The notes beneath the pieces were generated by a model. It was not told the origin of the DNA, searched no databases, and saw only the letters and a program-made list of their open reading frames with translations. Below, one piece after another: positions 1 through 8,259 of a stretch of 54,305 bases of DNA; the first letter of the stretch is position 1; every line of letters begins with the position of its first letter. The translations under genes and the position numbers were made by a program. Source of the DNA: Saprospiraceae bacterium (GTDB taxonomy: Bacteria > Bacteroidota > Bacteroidia > Chitinophagales > Saprospiraceae); the NCBI GenBank assembly GCA_020627785.1, contig JAHDGF010000005.1, forward strand, positions 1 through 54,305, given 5' to 3'.

Positions 1-1391
1 CTGACGGAATGGATGGAGCACCTGGTGCTACGGGAGCAACTGGACCTGTCGGTCCTATCGGTCCTACAGGAGCTACAGGAGCAACTGGTCCTATCGGCCC
101 AATTGGTCTAACAGGTGCAACTGGTGCTACAGGACCTGTCGGTCCTATTGGTCCAACCGGTCCTACTGGAGCCACTGGTTCTGGAGGTTTAGCTTGTTGG
201 GATACAAATGGAAATGGAATCGCTGATCCTAGTGAGGATACTAATATGGATGGAATGTACACTGCTGCAGATTGTCAAGGTCCAACTGGTGCTACAGGAC
301 CTGTCGGTCCTATTGGTCCAATCGGCCCTACTGGTGCTACCGGTGCAACTGGTGCTACAGGAGCAACTGGTGCTACAGGAGCAACTGGACCTGTCGGTCC
401 TATCGGTCCTACCGGTGCTATGGGCGCAGCTGGTGAATCAGCTTATGATATTTGGATAGCGCAAGGAAATGTTGGAACTCCAGCTCAATTTATTACCTCC
501 TTAAGTTGTTGGGACATTAACGGTAATGGAGTTCAAGATCCTTCTGAAGATATTAACGGAGACGGTGTTTATGATGCATTAGATTGTCAAGGAGCGGTTG
601 GAGCAACCGGACCTACAGGAGCAACAGGACCTACGGGAGCTACAGGACCAGTCGGTCCTATTGGACCTATCGGACCAACAGGTGCTACTGGCGCAGATGG
701 TGCACCTGGTGCAACAGGAGCAACGGGAGCAACGGGAGCAACAGGTCCTGTCGGACCAATCGGCCCTACAGGCCCAGCTGGACCTATAGGAGCAACTGGA
801 CCAGCTGGAACACCTGGAGCTACTGGAGCTACAGGCCCAATTGGACCAATTGGACCTACGGGAGCACCTGGCGCAACAGGAGCTACAGGACCTATCGGAC
901 CAGTAGGAGCTACAGGACCAGCAGGACCTACAGGTTCTGTAGGACCTATCGGACCAGTTGGACCAGCGGGAAGTACAGGACCAGCAGGACCAATTGGACC
1001 AGCAGGACCTGAAGGACCAGCCGGCGGACTGAATGCAACAAAGGATTGTTTCGTAATTCCTTCACTTGTCGGAGCTAAGGTTGGGGATACTGGATCGTTC
1101 CAAACTCCAAACTTTGGTACTGTGAACTGGAAAATTCAAATTCCACAACGTGCTAATTGCAGTACTGGAATGAACGCAGGAATGAGAATTGTTTATACAT
1201 TCAATGACATCGGACATGATGTTGCTTGTGCATTCGCTCAAGCATATAGCTTGATGATGCCAAATAAAGGGTTCTCAGTAACTTTTGTAACTGAGCCAAC
1301 TTCAATGAGTGTAACAGTTCTAATAAACAGAACAGACAAGTGCGAAGACTGGGATAAAGAGTGTAAGTTTGAATTAACCTATTTTCATTAA
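1..1391 (+). CDS. Collagen-like repeat surface protein with calcium-loop inserts (5' end missing)
   Basis: The frame is open to the left edge, so the true start lies outside the window. Most of the visible ~460 residues are Gly-X-Y triplets of the types GATGATGPV and GPIGPTG, as in bacterial collagen-like proteins that form triple-helical surface fibres. The triplets are interrupted twice (codons near 195-280 and 505-590) by a Cys-flanked loop, CWDxNGNGxxDPSEDxNxDG followed by a second Cys. This resembles a calcium-binding EF-hand or dockerin loop closed by a disulfide. Another insert, [12 protein letters not shown], is of a kind common in collagen-like proteins of Bacteroidota and phages. 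The last ~115 residues (after about position 1030) form a non-collagenous domain with four Cys that I do not recognise; it may trimerise the fibre. It has no clear T9SS sorting domain. The export route is unknown because the N-terminus is missing. Confidence 0.85.
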   Translation, partial: DGMDGAPGATGATGPVGPIGPTGATGATGPIGPIGLTGATGATGPVGPIGPTGPTGATGSGGLACWDTNGNGIADPSEDTNMDGMYTAADCQGPTGATGPVGPIGPIGPTGATGATGATGATGATGATGPVGPIGPTGAMGAAGESAYDIWIAQGNVGTPAQFITSLSCWDINGNGVQDPSEDINGDGVYDALDCQGAVGATGPTGATGPTGATGPVGPIGPIGPTGATGADGAPGATGATGATGATGPVGPIGPTGPAGPIGATGPAGTPGATGATGPIGPIGPTGAPGATGATGPIGPVGATGPAGPTGSVGPIGPVGPAGSTGPAGPIGPAGPEGPAGGLNATKDCFVIPSLVGAKVGDTGSFQTPNFGTVNWKIQIPQRANCSTGMNAGMRIVYTFNDIGHDVACAFAQAYSLMMPNKGFSVTFVTEPTSMSVTVLINRTDKCEDWDKECKFELTYFH

Positions 1392-1444
1392 TGTGAATTG
1401 AATCCATAAGGATTATGATCTTATTCACTAATAAAATAGATAAA

Positions 1445-2500
1445 ATGACATCAAATAAAGGACATAGAATTATAATGGCATTATTAATATGTTTGGTCTC
1501 CATCTGGGGATCAAATGTAAATGCCCAATCAAGCTCTCTAAGCGGAGTTAGCGTTTTAGGCAGCTGTTCTATGTCCTTTTTTGATAATCATCACTTCGAC
1601 TATGGAGGAACTTTTACTTCTCCAGGAGTGATTACTAGTTCAAGAACGGCTGGTAATACCGGATTGATTTATTTTAATACAGGTAGCTCATGGACAAATG
1701 CTGATGAACTTCAGTACATCGATGGCTATGTTGTATCAAGTTTAACTTCTGGTTTTACTTTTCCTATTGGACACAATGGAAATTATAAGCCTTTAGCAAT
1801 TGCAGGTGGTACACCTGTAACTGCGGCTTATTGGAATGGAGATGTTGCATCGGTAAGTGGTGCTAATACGAATACTGCTATTGCCGCAATATCTAATGTT
1901 GATTACTGGGAAGCAAGTGGTTCAAACGCTACGACCTTGACATTGACATGGGATATGAATAGTAATATTGGAGGCCTTACAGGTTCTAATATTGCTAATT
2001 TGACAATTGTAGGATGGAATGGCACTAACTGGGATGTAATACCTTCTTCAGTAGATGCTAATAGATTAGACATATATAGTTATAATAGAGTTTTCAGTAC
2101 AACTGCAAGTACATTGGTTACAGGATCGATTACTGCAACGAGCGCTGTTGATTTGAATAATTATCAATATTTTAGTTTCGGTTCATTGACTTTACCATTT
2201 ACGCAATTTATTTCTGCTAACAATGGTCTTGGAATTGATGCCGTGGATATGTTTGTATATCCGAATCCTGCTACTTCTTTTGAAGATATTACAATTGCAT
2301 ATCATATTAAAGAATACGAGTCGGCTGACATCGTTATATTTGATATGCAGGGACAAGTACTCTACACTCAAGCATTATCTGCATCCATGGGCGTCGATAA
2401 AATCGATGGTTATCAAAACGTAAAGAATGGTAACTATTTGGTTGGCATCGTAACAAACAAGGGGACTAAAAAGATGATGAAAGTTGTCGTAGTTGAATAA
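1445..2500 (+). CDS. Secreted protein with T9SS type A C-terminal sorting domain
   Basis: A signal peptide (MTSNKGHRI, then a hydrophobic stretch ending SNVNAQ) starts at the ATG at 1445. An in-frame ATG at 1415 would add ten residues before it, so I prefer 1445. The C-terminal ~85 residues contain VYPNPA, then beta-rich sequence with FDMQGQVLY and GNYLVGIVTNKG and a basic/hydrophobic end. This is the type A sorting domain recognised by the type IX secretion system, so the protein should reach the cell surface or medium. The middle ~250 residues are Ser/Thr/Asn-rich, beta-type and not recognised. The gene follows the collagen-like gene on the same strand with a short gap, so the two may be co-transcribed. 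It is followed by a strong terminator. Confidence 0.85.
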   Translation: MTSNKGHRIIMALLICLVSIWGSNVNAQSSSLSGVSVLGSCSMSFFDNHHFDYGGTFTSPGVITSSRTAGNTGLIYFNTGSSWTNADELQYIDGYVVSSLTSGFTFPIGHNGNYKPLAIAGGTPVTAAYWNGDVASVSGANTNTAIAAISNVDYWEASGSNATTLTLTWDMNSNIGGLTGSNIANLTIVGWNGTNWDVIPSSVDANRLDIYSYNRVFSTTASTLVTGSITATSAVDLNNYQYFSFGSLTLPFTQFISANNGLGIDAVDMFVYPNPATSFEDITIAYHIKEYESADIVIFDMQGQVLYTQALSASMGVDKIDGYQNVKNGNYLVGIVTNKGTKKMMKVVVVE

Positions 2501-2520
2501 CGATAATTAAAACTCCTGAG

Positions 2521-2553
2521 GCTACCTGCATTTAATGTAGGTAGCTTTTTTTT
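2521..2553 (+). terminator. Rho-independent terminator
   Basis: A ten-pair stem (2521-2530 with 2536-2545, one G-T pair) with a five-base loop is followed by eight T. It lies 20 bases after the T9SS-protein stop codon. The remaining ~230 bases up to the PBP1A stop hold nothing I can support. Confidence 0.85.
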
Positions 2554-2780
2554 CGCCCATACTTTACTTTATTGAATTAAACCTATTGATCCTAAAGTGA
2601 TTATTTGTTGAAAGGAAAACCACAGACAAAGAACTAGTTAATAAAGCCCTATGACTTATATAGTAAACGTTAATTTCTTTATCAGACTAAAAGAATTGTG
2701 TTTCACTTTTCTAAACAAAAATGAATGGTGTCACATACATTTAAGAAGTAACCCGAAATAGATAAAGAGCCATTGGTTAT

Positions 2781-5270
2781 TTAAAATTCTTCGTCAAATT
2801 CCTCCTCGAATTCTTTCTCAAGGACCTTTTCAAATCTTGCAACTGTATCCTTTTCACTTTTTTGGGTAACATTGTAAACATCACAATTACTTTCAATTAG
2901 ATCACCGTCAGGTACAATAAAAGTTGCCATTTTATCAAATTCTAAAGATGGATCATTTTCAACTCTTTGCATATAGTCAACAAAAAAAGGTCTAGCCATG
3001 ACACCACCTTGTCCTTGCTCAATTGTTAAAAATCTTATCCACGGATCTTCGCCACCAACCCAAGTACCTGTAACAAGATTAGGTGTAATTCCCATGAACC
3101 ATCCATCAACGTAATCATTTGTTGTACCGGTCTTACCTCCAAACTCAGTTTCCAAAGCCCAATCAATTGGGCTTGCAGCATATTTAAGAAGCTCAACCAT
3201 AGCATAGTTATAATTTTCAGGAAGAACCTTTTTTCTTTCAGGAATAGCATTATAAATAATTTGTCCATTGTTATCCTCTATTCTTGTGACAAAAATGGGT
3301 TTATTGTAGACACCGTTATTTGCATAAACCCCATAGGCAGCCGTCATTTCAAATACATTTAATTCTGCAGAACCAAGGGCGATAGAAGGCACATTAGGGA
3401 TTTTCGATTTATCAATGCCCATGTTTGACGCTAGTTCCCTGACTGGCGCTGGCGTCCCTAATTGCATCATAAGCCAAATGGAAACCGAATTTAATGACTT
3501 CTTCAATCCTTCTTTGAGCGTAATATTTTCTTTACTGAAGGTACCCCTTGCATTTGAAGGAGACCAAGGATCCATAAGCCCAAAATTAGGGTCTCCTGCT
3601 GGTATGGTGTATTGAATGTCCCTTACAGGTTGACAAGGGGACATGCTTTGTTGAAACATTGCAGTTGCATATAGGAAAGGCTTAAATGTTGAACCTACTT
3701 GTCTATTGGAGGTGACATGATCGTATTTGAAATACTTGTTGTTGATGCCGCCGACCCAGGTCTTAATGTATCCCGTTTTTGGATCCATAGAGACACTACC
3801 TATCTGCATATGCATTCTATGGTATCTAATGGAGTCAAGCGGAGTCATCGTCACTGTTTTCTCTCCATTCGACCCATAATCAAATACGGTCATTTTTGTT
3901 TCTTTGTTTAAAACCACCTTGGCTTGGCGATTAAGAGCATTCCAACGCTCCTTTAAAACAGGCCAATATTCACTATCTAGAATTTGTCGATAAATTTCTG
4001 CTTGATCTCTCCTAATGACGTTTTTAGATAGGAGTGTCCTCAAATGATTATCATCTTTTTCAGCTTTAAACATTCTAAAAATATCAGCATCCCAAAGTCT
4101 TGCTTTTGGAAAATCTTTTAAAATATTTCTATTAACTTCTGAAAGGTATTTTTGTCTAAGGTTTAAAAACCTCTCTGATTCCCTTACTTGTTTACTTAGT
4201 GATTCGGTTCTTATTTTTTTTATTTCTTCTTCTGCTTCATAAGTCCAGGGATCTTTACCTTCCCACAAATCGAAATATCTATTCTGAACAATATTCATTG
4301 TTTTTTTAGCAGCAGCTTCCGCGTGCTTTTGCATCTCTAGATTTAAAGTAGTATAAACTTTTATTCCGTCTCGATAAATATCATATTTAGTCCCATCCGG
4401 TTTTCTGTATTTGTCTTCAGCTAATAAATTTTTAAGGTAGGTTGTCAAAGTAGATCTAAAGTATGGGGCAGGACCCTCATAATGGACATCTCTTTTGAAA
4501 TTTGAAATGTCTACCTTATCGACTTTCAATTTGTCAAAATCTACTTGATCGAGATAACCATTTTTGACCATTTGACCCAATACGACGTTTCTCCGATGAG
4601 TAGCCTGATCAATAAATCTCCTAGGATTATATCTTGATGGATTTTTTAACATGCCTATGAGTAGGGCAGCTTCTGATACGCTTAAGTCTTTTTGGTTTTT
4701 ACTAAAGTAAGTTTGAGATGCCGCTTGAATGCCATGCGCTCCATTTATATAATCGAACTTATTTAAGTACATGGCGATTATTTCTTCCTTGGTGTAGCGT
4801 TTTTCAAATTGGACTGCAATGGCCCATTCACTTAATTTTTGCCAAATTCTTTTTATGGTTGAACTGGCTTTTTCAGTAAAAAATAATTTAGCTAGTTGTT
4901 GAGTGATTGTACTAGCTCCTCCCTTTTTGCCCAAATAAAATACAGCCCTTGCTGTACCTCTGGCATCAATGCCAGAATGTCTTCTATATCTTTCATCCTC
5001 TGTAGCTATAAGCGCATTAACTAAGTGCGGATTTAGAGCCTCAAAATCCACAGACTCTCGATTATACTTATAATATCTGCCAATTTCTTCAATATTTTCA
5101 TCGTAGACTATGGAGGCATATTCGAAATTGGGATTCTCTAACTCTTCTGTATTTGGCATTTTAGTTTTAGAAACAAAGGCAAAGATGGCAGCAGCCAAGA
5201 TTAAACCTGCGATAAAACAAAGCCAAAGAATACGGGCTAAACCCCGAAGAAAATTCGAAGATTTTGACAT
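2781..5270 (-). CDS. mrcA: Penicillin-binding protein 1A, bifunctional transglycosylase/transpeptidase
   Basis: Class A PBP that polymerises lipid II and cross-links peptidoglycan on the outer face of the inner membrane. A single N-terminal membrane anchor spans about residues 11-34. The GT51 domain (about 55-240) has the catalytic Glu91 in ATEDERYRRHSG, followed by GGASTITQQLAK and KEEIIAMYLNK. The transpeptidase domain has nucleophile Ser527 in STFK, SLN at 592-594 and KTGT at 713-716, so all catalytic motifs are intact. The length of 829 residues is normal for Bacteroidota PBP1A. The tail (FEEEFDEEF) is very acidic. The gene is divergent from the GH3 gene across a ~200-base gap. The symbol is assigned by family; PBP1C is unlikely given the domain order and motifs. 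Confidence 0.95.
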   Translation of the reverse strand: MSKSSNFLRGLARILWLCFIAGLILAAAIFAFVSKTKMPNTEELENPNFEYASIVYDENIEEIGRYYKYNRESVDFEALNPHLVNALIATEDERYRRHSGIDARGTARAVFYLGKKGGASTITQQLAKLFFTEKASSTIKRIWQKLSEWAIAVQFEKRYTKEEIIAMYLNKFDYINGAHGIQAASQTYFSKNQKDLSVSEAALLIGMLKNPSRYNPRRFIDQATHRRNVVLGQMVKNGYLDQVDFDKLKVDKVDISNFKRDVHYEGPAPYFRSTLTTYLKNLLAEDKYRKPDGTKYDIYRDGIKVYTTLNLEMQKHAEAAAKKTMNIVQNRYFDLWEGKDPWTYEAEEEIKKIRTESLSKQVRESERFLNLRQKYLSEVNRNILKDFPKARLWDADIFRMFKAEKDDNHLRTLLSKNVIRRDQAEIYRQILDSEYWPVLKERWNALNRQAKVVLNKETKMTVFDYGSNGEKTVTMTPLDSIRYHRMHMQIGSVSMDPKTGYIKTWVGGINNKYFKYDHVTSNRQVGSTFKPFLYATAMFQQSMSPCQPVRDIQYTIPAGDPNFGLMDPWSPSNARGTFSKENITLKEGLKKSLNSVSIWLMMQLGTPAPVRELASNMGIDKSKIPNVPSIALGSAELNVFEMTAAYGVYANNGVYNKPIFVTRIEDNNGQIIYNAIPERKKVLPENYNYAMVELLKYAASPIDWALETEFGGKTGTTNDYVDGWFMGITPNLVTGTWVGGEDPWIRFLTIEQGQGGVMARPFFVDYMQRVENDPSLEFDKMATFIVPDGDLIESNCDVYNVTQKSEKDTVARFEKVLEKEFEEEFDEEF

Positions 5271-5315
5271 GGTTGATTAATAAAATAAATGAATAGGTAA
5301 GTTGCGGATCGAGAG

Positions 5316-5323
5316 CAAAAATA
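5316..5323 (-). promoter_or_regulatory. Candidate -7 element for the PBP1A gene
   Basis: Read on the minus strand this is TATTTTTG, an exact match to the Bacteroidota -7 box TAnnTTTG, about 45 bases before the PBP1A ATG. No TTTG sits at the expected -33 distance, so the call is tentative. Confidence 0.4.
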
Positions 5324-5468
5324 TTACAAATTAATGTAATATGATAAGGATGCTCGATTATTTAACGCTCAACGATTAAGGGATTATTGTTTTTAAGCGC
5401 TTAGGGATAGCCTAAAGTTTATAAAAAGCTATATTTATAAGTAACACCATTGCTGATATTCAATAATA

Positions 5469-6989
5469 ATGTACCACTTAACTGATAAGTTTGTAAAAAC
5501 ATATGCCCTCTCAAGATGGTCAAGAATAGAATCATTGAGATCTAATTCAATAGAGATTCAAAATAAAGTATTGGATAGGATCTTGTATGAATCCTCCTCT
5601 TGTTCTTATTTAAAAGATTTAGGGATAAATAAGAAAACGAATAAAAGTGCTTTTCTAAAGCAGGTACCGTTAGCTACTTATGAAGACTTAGAACCTTATA
5701 TCCAAAGAATGATTCTCGGTGAAAGAGGAGTTTTGAGTTCTGGTCAAGTAAAATGGTTTTCTAAATCTTCCGGAACTGAAGGATCTAAAAGCAAATACAT
5801 ACCCGTTACTCGACGGTTTATGAGAAATTGCTACACAAGAACAAATTGGGACGTTGTAAGTATCTTATACAACCATGATCCAGAGATAGGAATTTTTAAA
5901 GGTAAGAGTTTATTAATGGGGGGTAGTTTAAGTGCATTTGAAAATAATCCCAAAAGTAGAAATGGAGATGTGTCAGCCTTAATCATTGAGAATATGCCTT
6001 CATTTGCGAAAGCGTTCTATACCCCTTCTCGGGAGATTGCATTAATGTCAGATTGGGATGAAAAGTTGGAATTGATGAATACTATTTGCTCGGAAGAAAA
6101 GGTGGTATGTTTTGCAGGGGTACCTACTTGGCTATTGGTTTTGTTTCGTCGCATGTTGAAATATAAAGGGGCAACCCATATGCATGAGATATGGCCATTT
6201 GCTAGAATTTTTATACATGGGGGTGTTGGTTTTGACCCATACAGAGATGAATTTAAAAAAATGTTTCCTAAAGAGAATTTTATATTCTTGGAAGCATATA
6301 CTGCTTCTGAGGGATATTTTGGAATTCAGGATCGGATTCATGAGGAAGGGATGTTGCTATTGACTGATAATGGAATTTTCTATGAATTTTTACCCTTGTC
6401 AGAGGTTAATTCATCCCAGCCTATTACACTTGGATTAGACGAAATTGAAGTTGAAACGGATTATGCAATAGTAATCAGCACAGCGTGTGGATTGTGGCGT
6501 TATAAAATTGGAGATATAGTCCGTTTTCAAGAATTGAACCCTTTTAGATTTAAAGTAGTTGGAAGAACTAAGCAATTTATAAATGCCTTCGGTGAAGAAT
6601 TGATGGTACATAATACGGATAGAGCAGTTGCGGAGACCTGTGATCTATTATCATGTCGAGTTTTAAATTATACTGTCGCACCTATTTATTTTAATAATGA
6701 GAATAAGCAACCAGGCCATCAGTGGCTCGTGGAATTTGATAAAAGGCCAGACAATTTAGTGGTATTTGCTCAGGTCTTAGATGCTCGATTGAAAGAACTA
6801 AATTCAGACTATGAAGCAAAACGTATGGGGGATATAGCTTTAAAAATTCCTGAGGTTATTGCTTTGGAAAAAGGATCTTTTGATAGATGGCTGAGGGCAA
6901 ATTCAAGATGGGGCGCACAGGTAAAAATTCCAAGATTGCGTAATGATCGTTTAATAATTGAAGACATATTGACTTATTCCAATGGATGA
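5469..6989 (+). CDS. GH3-family acyl-adenylating enzyme
   Basis: Member of the GH3 branch of the adenylate-forming superfamily. Plant GH3 enzymes conjugate amino acids to auxin or jasmonate; the substrate of the bacterial members is not established. The three nucleotide-binding motifs are visible: I, SSGTEGSKSKYIP (about 100-112); II, YTASEGYFGIQ (about 276-286); III, WRYKIGDIVRF (about 343-353). A C-terminal lid domain with GRTKQFINAFGEEL follows. At 506 residues it is a normal full-length bacterial GH3. Its stop codon overlaps the start of the next gene by eight bases, and recO follows, suggesting an operon. It contains one copy of the ATTTGCGAAAGC motif. Confidence 0.9.
   Translation: MYHLTDKFVKTYALSRWSRIESLRSNSIEIQNKVLDRILYESSSCSYLKDLGINKKTNKSAFLKQVPLATYEDLEPYIQRMILGERGVLSSGQVKWFSKSSGTEGSKSKYIPVTRRFMRNCYTRTNWDVVSILYNHDPEIGIFKGKSLLMGGSLSAFENNPKSRNGDVSALIIENMPSFAKAFYTPSREIALMSDWDEKLELMNTICSEEKVVCFAGVPTWLLVLFRRMLKYKGATHMHEIWPFARIFIHGGVGFDPYRDEFKKMFPKENFIFLEAYTASEGYFGIQDRIHEEGMLLLTDNGIFYEFLPLSEVNSSQPITLGLDEIEVETDYAIVISTACGLWRYKIGDIVRFQELNPFRFKVVGRTKQFINAFGEELMVHNTDRAVAETCDLLSCRVLNYTVAPIYFNNENKQPGHQWLVEFDKRPDNLVVFAQVLDARLKELNSDYEAKRMGDIALKIPEVIALEKGSFDRWLRANSRWGAQVKIPRLRNDRLIIEDILTYSNG
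6002..6013 (+). repeat. ATTTGCGAAAGC motif, copy 1
   Basis: Exact 12-base copy inside the GH3 gene, read in the frame that encodes FAKA. Confidence 0.6.
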
Positions 6990-7293
6990 GAATCTAGAAC
7001 TTGAAGGAATTGAGAAACAGCTTTTGGGCAAAGATGTCAGAGAAGAAAACTTAGACATTTTAGCATTGATAAGGAAGAGAGTAAATGAGTTGCTGGAAAA
7101 GGATCCAGAACTATTAATGAGTTATCTATATCGCTTAGATATCTTGGAAGAAAAATTAAAATTTATTTTATCCAAAGATTCTCCGGTTCCAATCGCGGAA
7201 GGCATAAGTTTATTGATTTTTGAAAGACAAAAACAAAGGGTAGAGACTAAACAAAAGTATAAGCAAAAACCAATTGATGGTTGGGAATATTAA
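6982..7293 (+). CDS. Small conserved-looking protein of unknown function
   Basis: Encodes 103 residues, acidic and mostly helical (LEGIEKQLLGKDV, KDPELLMSYLYRLDILEEKL), with a basic C-terminus ending in DGWEY. It has no signal peptide or membrane segment. The ATG lies inside the last codons of the GH3 gene (eight-base overlap), implying translational coupling and a related role. I do not recognise the family. The short helical form suggests an accessory or adaptor protein, but no function is claimed. Confidence 0.75.
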   Translation: MDENLELEGIEKQLLGKDVREENLDILALIRKRVNELLEKDPELLMSYLYRLDILEEKLKFILSKDSPVPIAEGISLLIFERQKQRVETKQKYKQKPIDGWEY

Positions 7294-7324
7294 GTGATAG
7301 AACTCGTGAATAAAAAAAATTAAA

Positions 7325-8041
7325 TTGGGATTAGAGAAGTTGAATGGAATTGTTTTTAAGGCCTTACCATATTCTGAGACCTCACTAATATTAGATATTT
7401 ACAGTCGACAGAATGGTTTGCATTCTTACATCATAAGTGGTATCCGAAAGAAAAAATCCACGGTTGGCCAGAACCTTTACAAACCCCTAAATCTTCTGAA
7501 TTTTATTGCCTATACTTCTGATCAAGAAAAATTGTTTAGGATCAAGGAGGCTAAATATGATTATTTATATAATCAAGTTAATAGATCTGTGATTCCTTCA
7601 ACTGTTGCTATGTTCATGATTGATCTATGTCGGTCAACAATCAAAGAGCGAGAATCAAATCTTGAACTATATGATTATATCATGCACCAACTATTGGAGT
7701 TAGATCAAGCCAGTGAAGCTCTTATCTACCATCACTTAAAGTTTGCCATAGAGTTGAGTCAATATTTAGGATTTTATCCAAGAGATAACTGGACTGAAGA
7801 TACTCCAATATTTAATCTTGAAATAGGTGTTTTTACACCGCATTCTACTGGAAGTAATTATGGTATTACCGTAGAAGAATCCAAATTACTTTTTGAGTTG
7901 ATGAGCGGAGACTCTAGCCCACAAAGTGATAAAATTATCAGGCAAAAACTCTTAGATAGTTTAATGAAGTACTACCAACTTCATGTAGAAGGATTTAAAC
8001 CACTATCATCTTTAGAGGTTTGCCGGACTTTGTTTTCATAA
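7325..8041 (+). CDS. recO: DNA repair protein RecO
   Basis: RecO loads RecA on SSB-coated DNA with RecR in the RecFOR recombination pathway. The N-terminal OB fold begins with GIVFKALPYSETSLILDIYS and contains GLHSYIISGIRKKKS; a helical C-terminal domain follows. The 238-residue length is typical. The start is TTG at 7325, just after the previous gene; no ATG lies upstream in frame before a stop. The Cys cluster that forms a zinc finger in some RecO proteins is absent, as is usual outside Firmicutes and Deinococcus. It is probably the last gene of the GH3 operon, with a terminator at 8169-8194. Confidence 0.9.
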   Translation: MGLEKLNGIVFKALPYSETSLILDIYSRQNGLHSYIISGIRKKKSTVGQNLYKPLNLLNFIAYTSDQEKLFRIKEAKYDYLYNQVNRSVIPSTVAMFMIDLCRSTIKERESNLELYDYIMHQLLELDQASEALIYHHLKFAIELSQYLGFYPRDNWTEDTPIFNLEIGVFTPHSTGSNYGITVEESKLLFELMSGDSSPQSDKIIRQKLLDSLMKYYQLHVEGFKPLSSLEVCRTLFS

Positions 8042-8060
8042 GTCGCGCAGTATACTTTAA

Positions 8061-8194
8061 CACTATGAGTAATTGTGTTTTCAGAACACTCTTAATAGTG
8101 GTGTGCGGATGTGCACTAAAGATGAGCGCTGGTGGTACAGTAGCTAAATCTCTTTGGAAGGAGATGAGGAGACTTCTTAATAGGAGTCTCTTTT
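8061..8194 (+). ncRNA. Candidate structured RNA downstream of recO
   Basis: This 218-base gap holds a chain of inverted repeats. CACTAT (8061-8066) pairs with ATAGTG (8095-8100) around an inner hairpin GTGTT/AACAC (8075-8089). TAGTG (8096-8100) can instead pair with CACTA (8113-8117), so two folds compete. ATCTC (8148-8152) pairs with GAGAT (8161-8165), and a terminator hairpin ends the block. It could be a recO 3' UTR, a small RNA or a leader for the downstream E1 gene. The same bases also encode a possible 44-residue peptide. Confidence 0.3.
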
Positions 8195-8199
8195 CTTAG
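8065..8199 (+). CDS. Possible 44-residue peptide
   Basis: An ATG-started frame encodes a short peptide with a hydrophobic, Cys-containing start (TLLIVVCGCALK) and a basic end (KEMRRLLNRSLFS). The start vaguely resembles a lipoprotein signal. It overlaps the terminator hairpin completely, and there is no ribosome-binding site or homology I can recognise. It is listed only because nothing else explains the gap; chance is quite possible. Confidence 0.15.
   Translation: MSNCVFRTLLIVVCGCALKMSAGGTVAKSLWKEMRRLLNRSLFS
8169..8194 (+). terminator. Rho-independent terminator after recO
   Basis: An eight-pair stem (8169-8176 with 8183-8190, one G-T pair) with a six-base loop is followed by TTTTCTT. Confidence 0.7.
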
Positions 8200-8259
8200 A
8201 CCCTATTCTGATCTTATATTAATGAAAATCACCATATTTGTACAAATAAAACAAGAAAG

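Noticed and set aside
208..1012. Additional open frames within the collagen-like gene
   Set aside because: They are by-products of the triplet-repeat DNA read in other frames and have no protein features.
20..1020. Tandem DNA repeats suggestive of a CRISPR or minisatellite array
   Set aside because: The repeats follow the codon phase of Gly-X-Y triplets, with no constant repeat and spacer lengths; they are coding repeats.
2651..2761. 36-codon frame between the T9SS-protein terminator and the PBP1A gene
   Set aside because: No ribosome-binding site, promoter or recognisable feature; short frames of this size are expected by chance.
8140..8195. Possible signal-recognition-particle RNA (GGAAGGAG segment after recO)
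   Set aside because: The GGAA loop resembles SRP domain IV superficially, but the conserved asymmetric-loop bases and flanking stem are absent.
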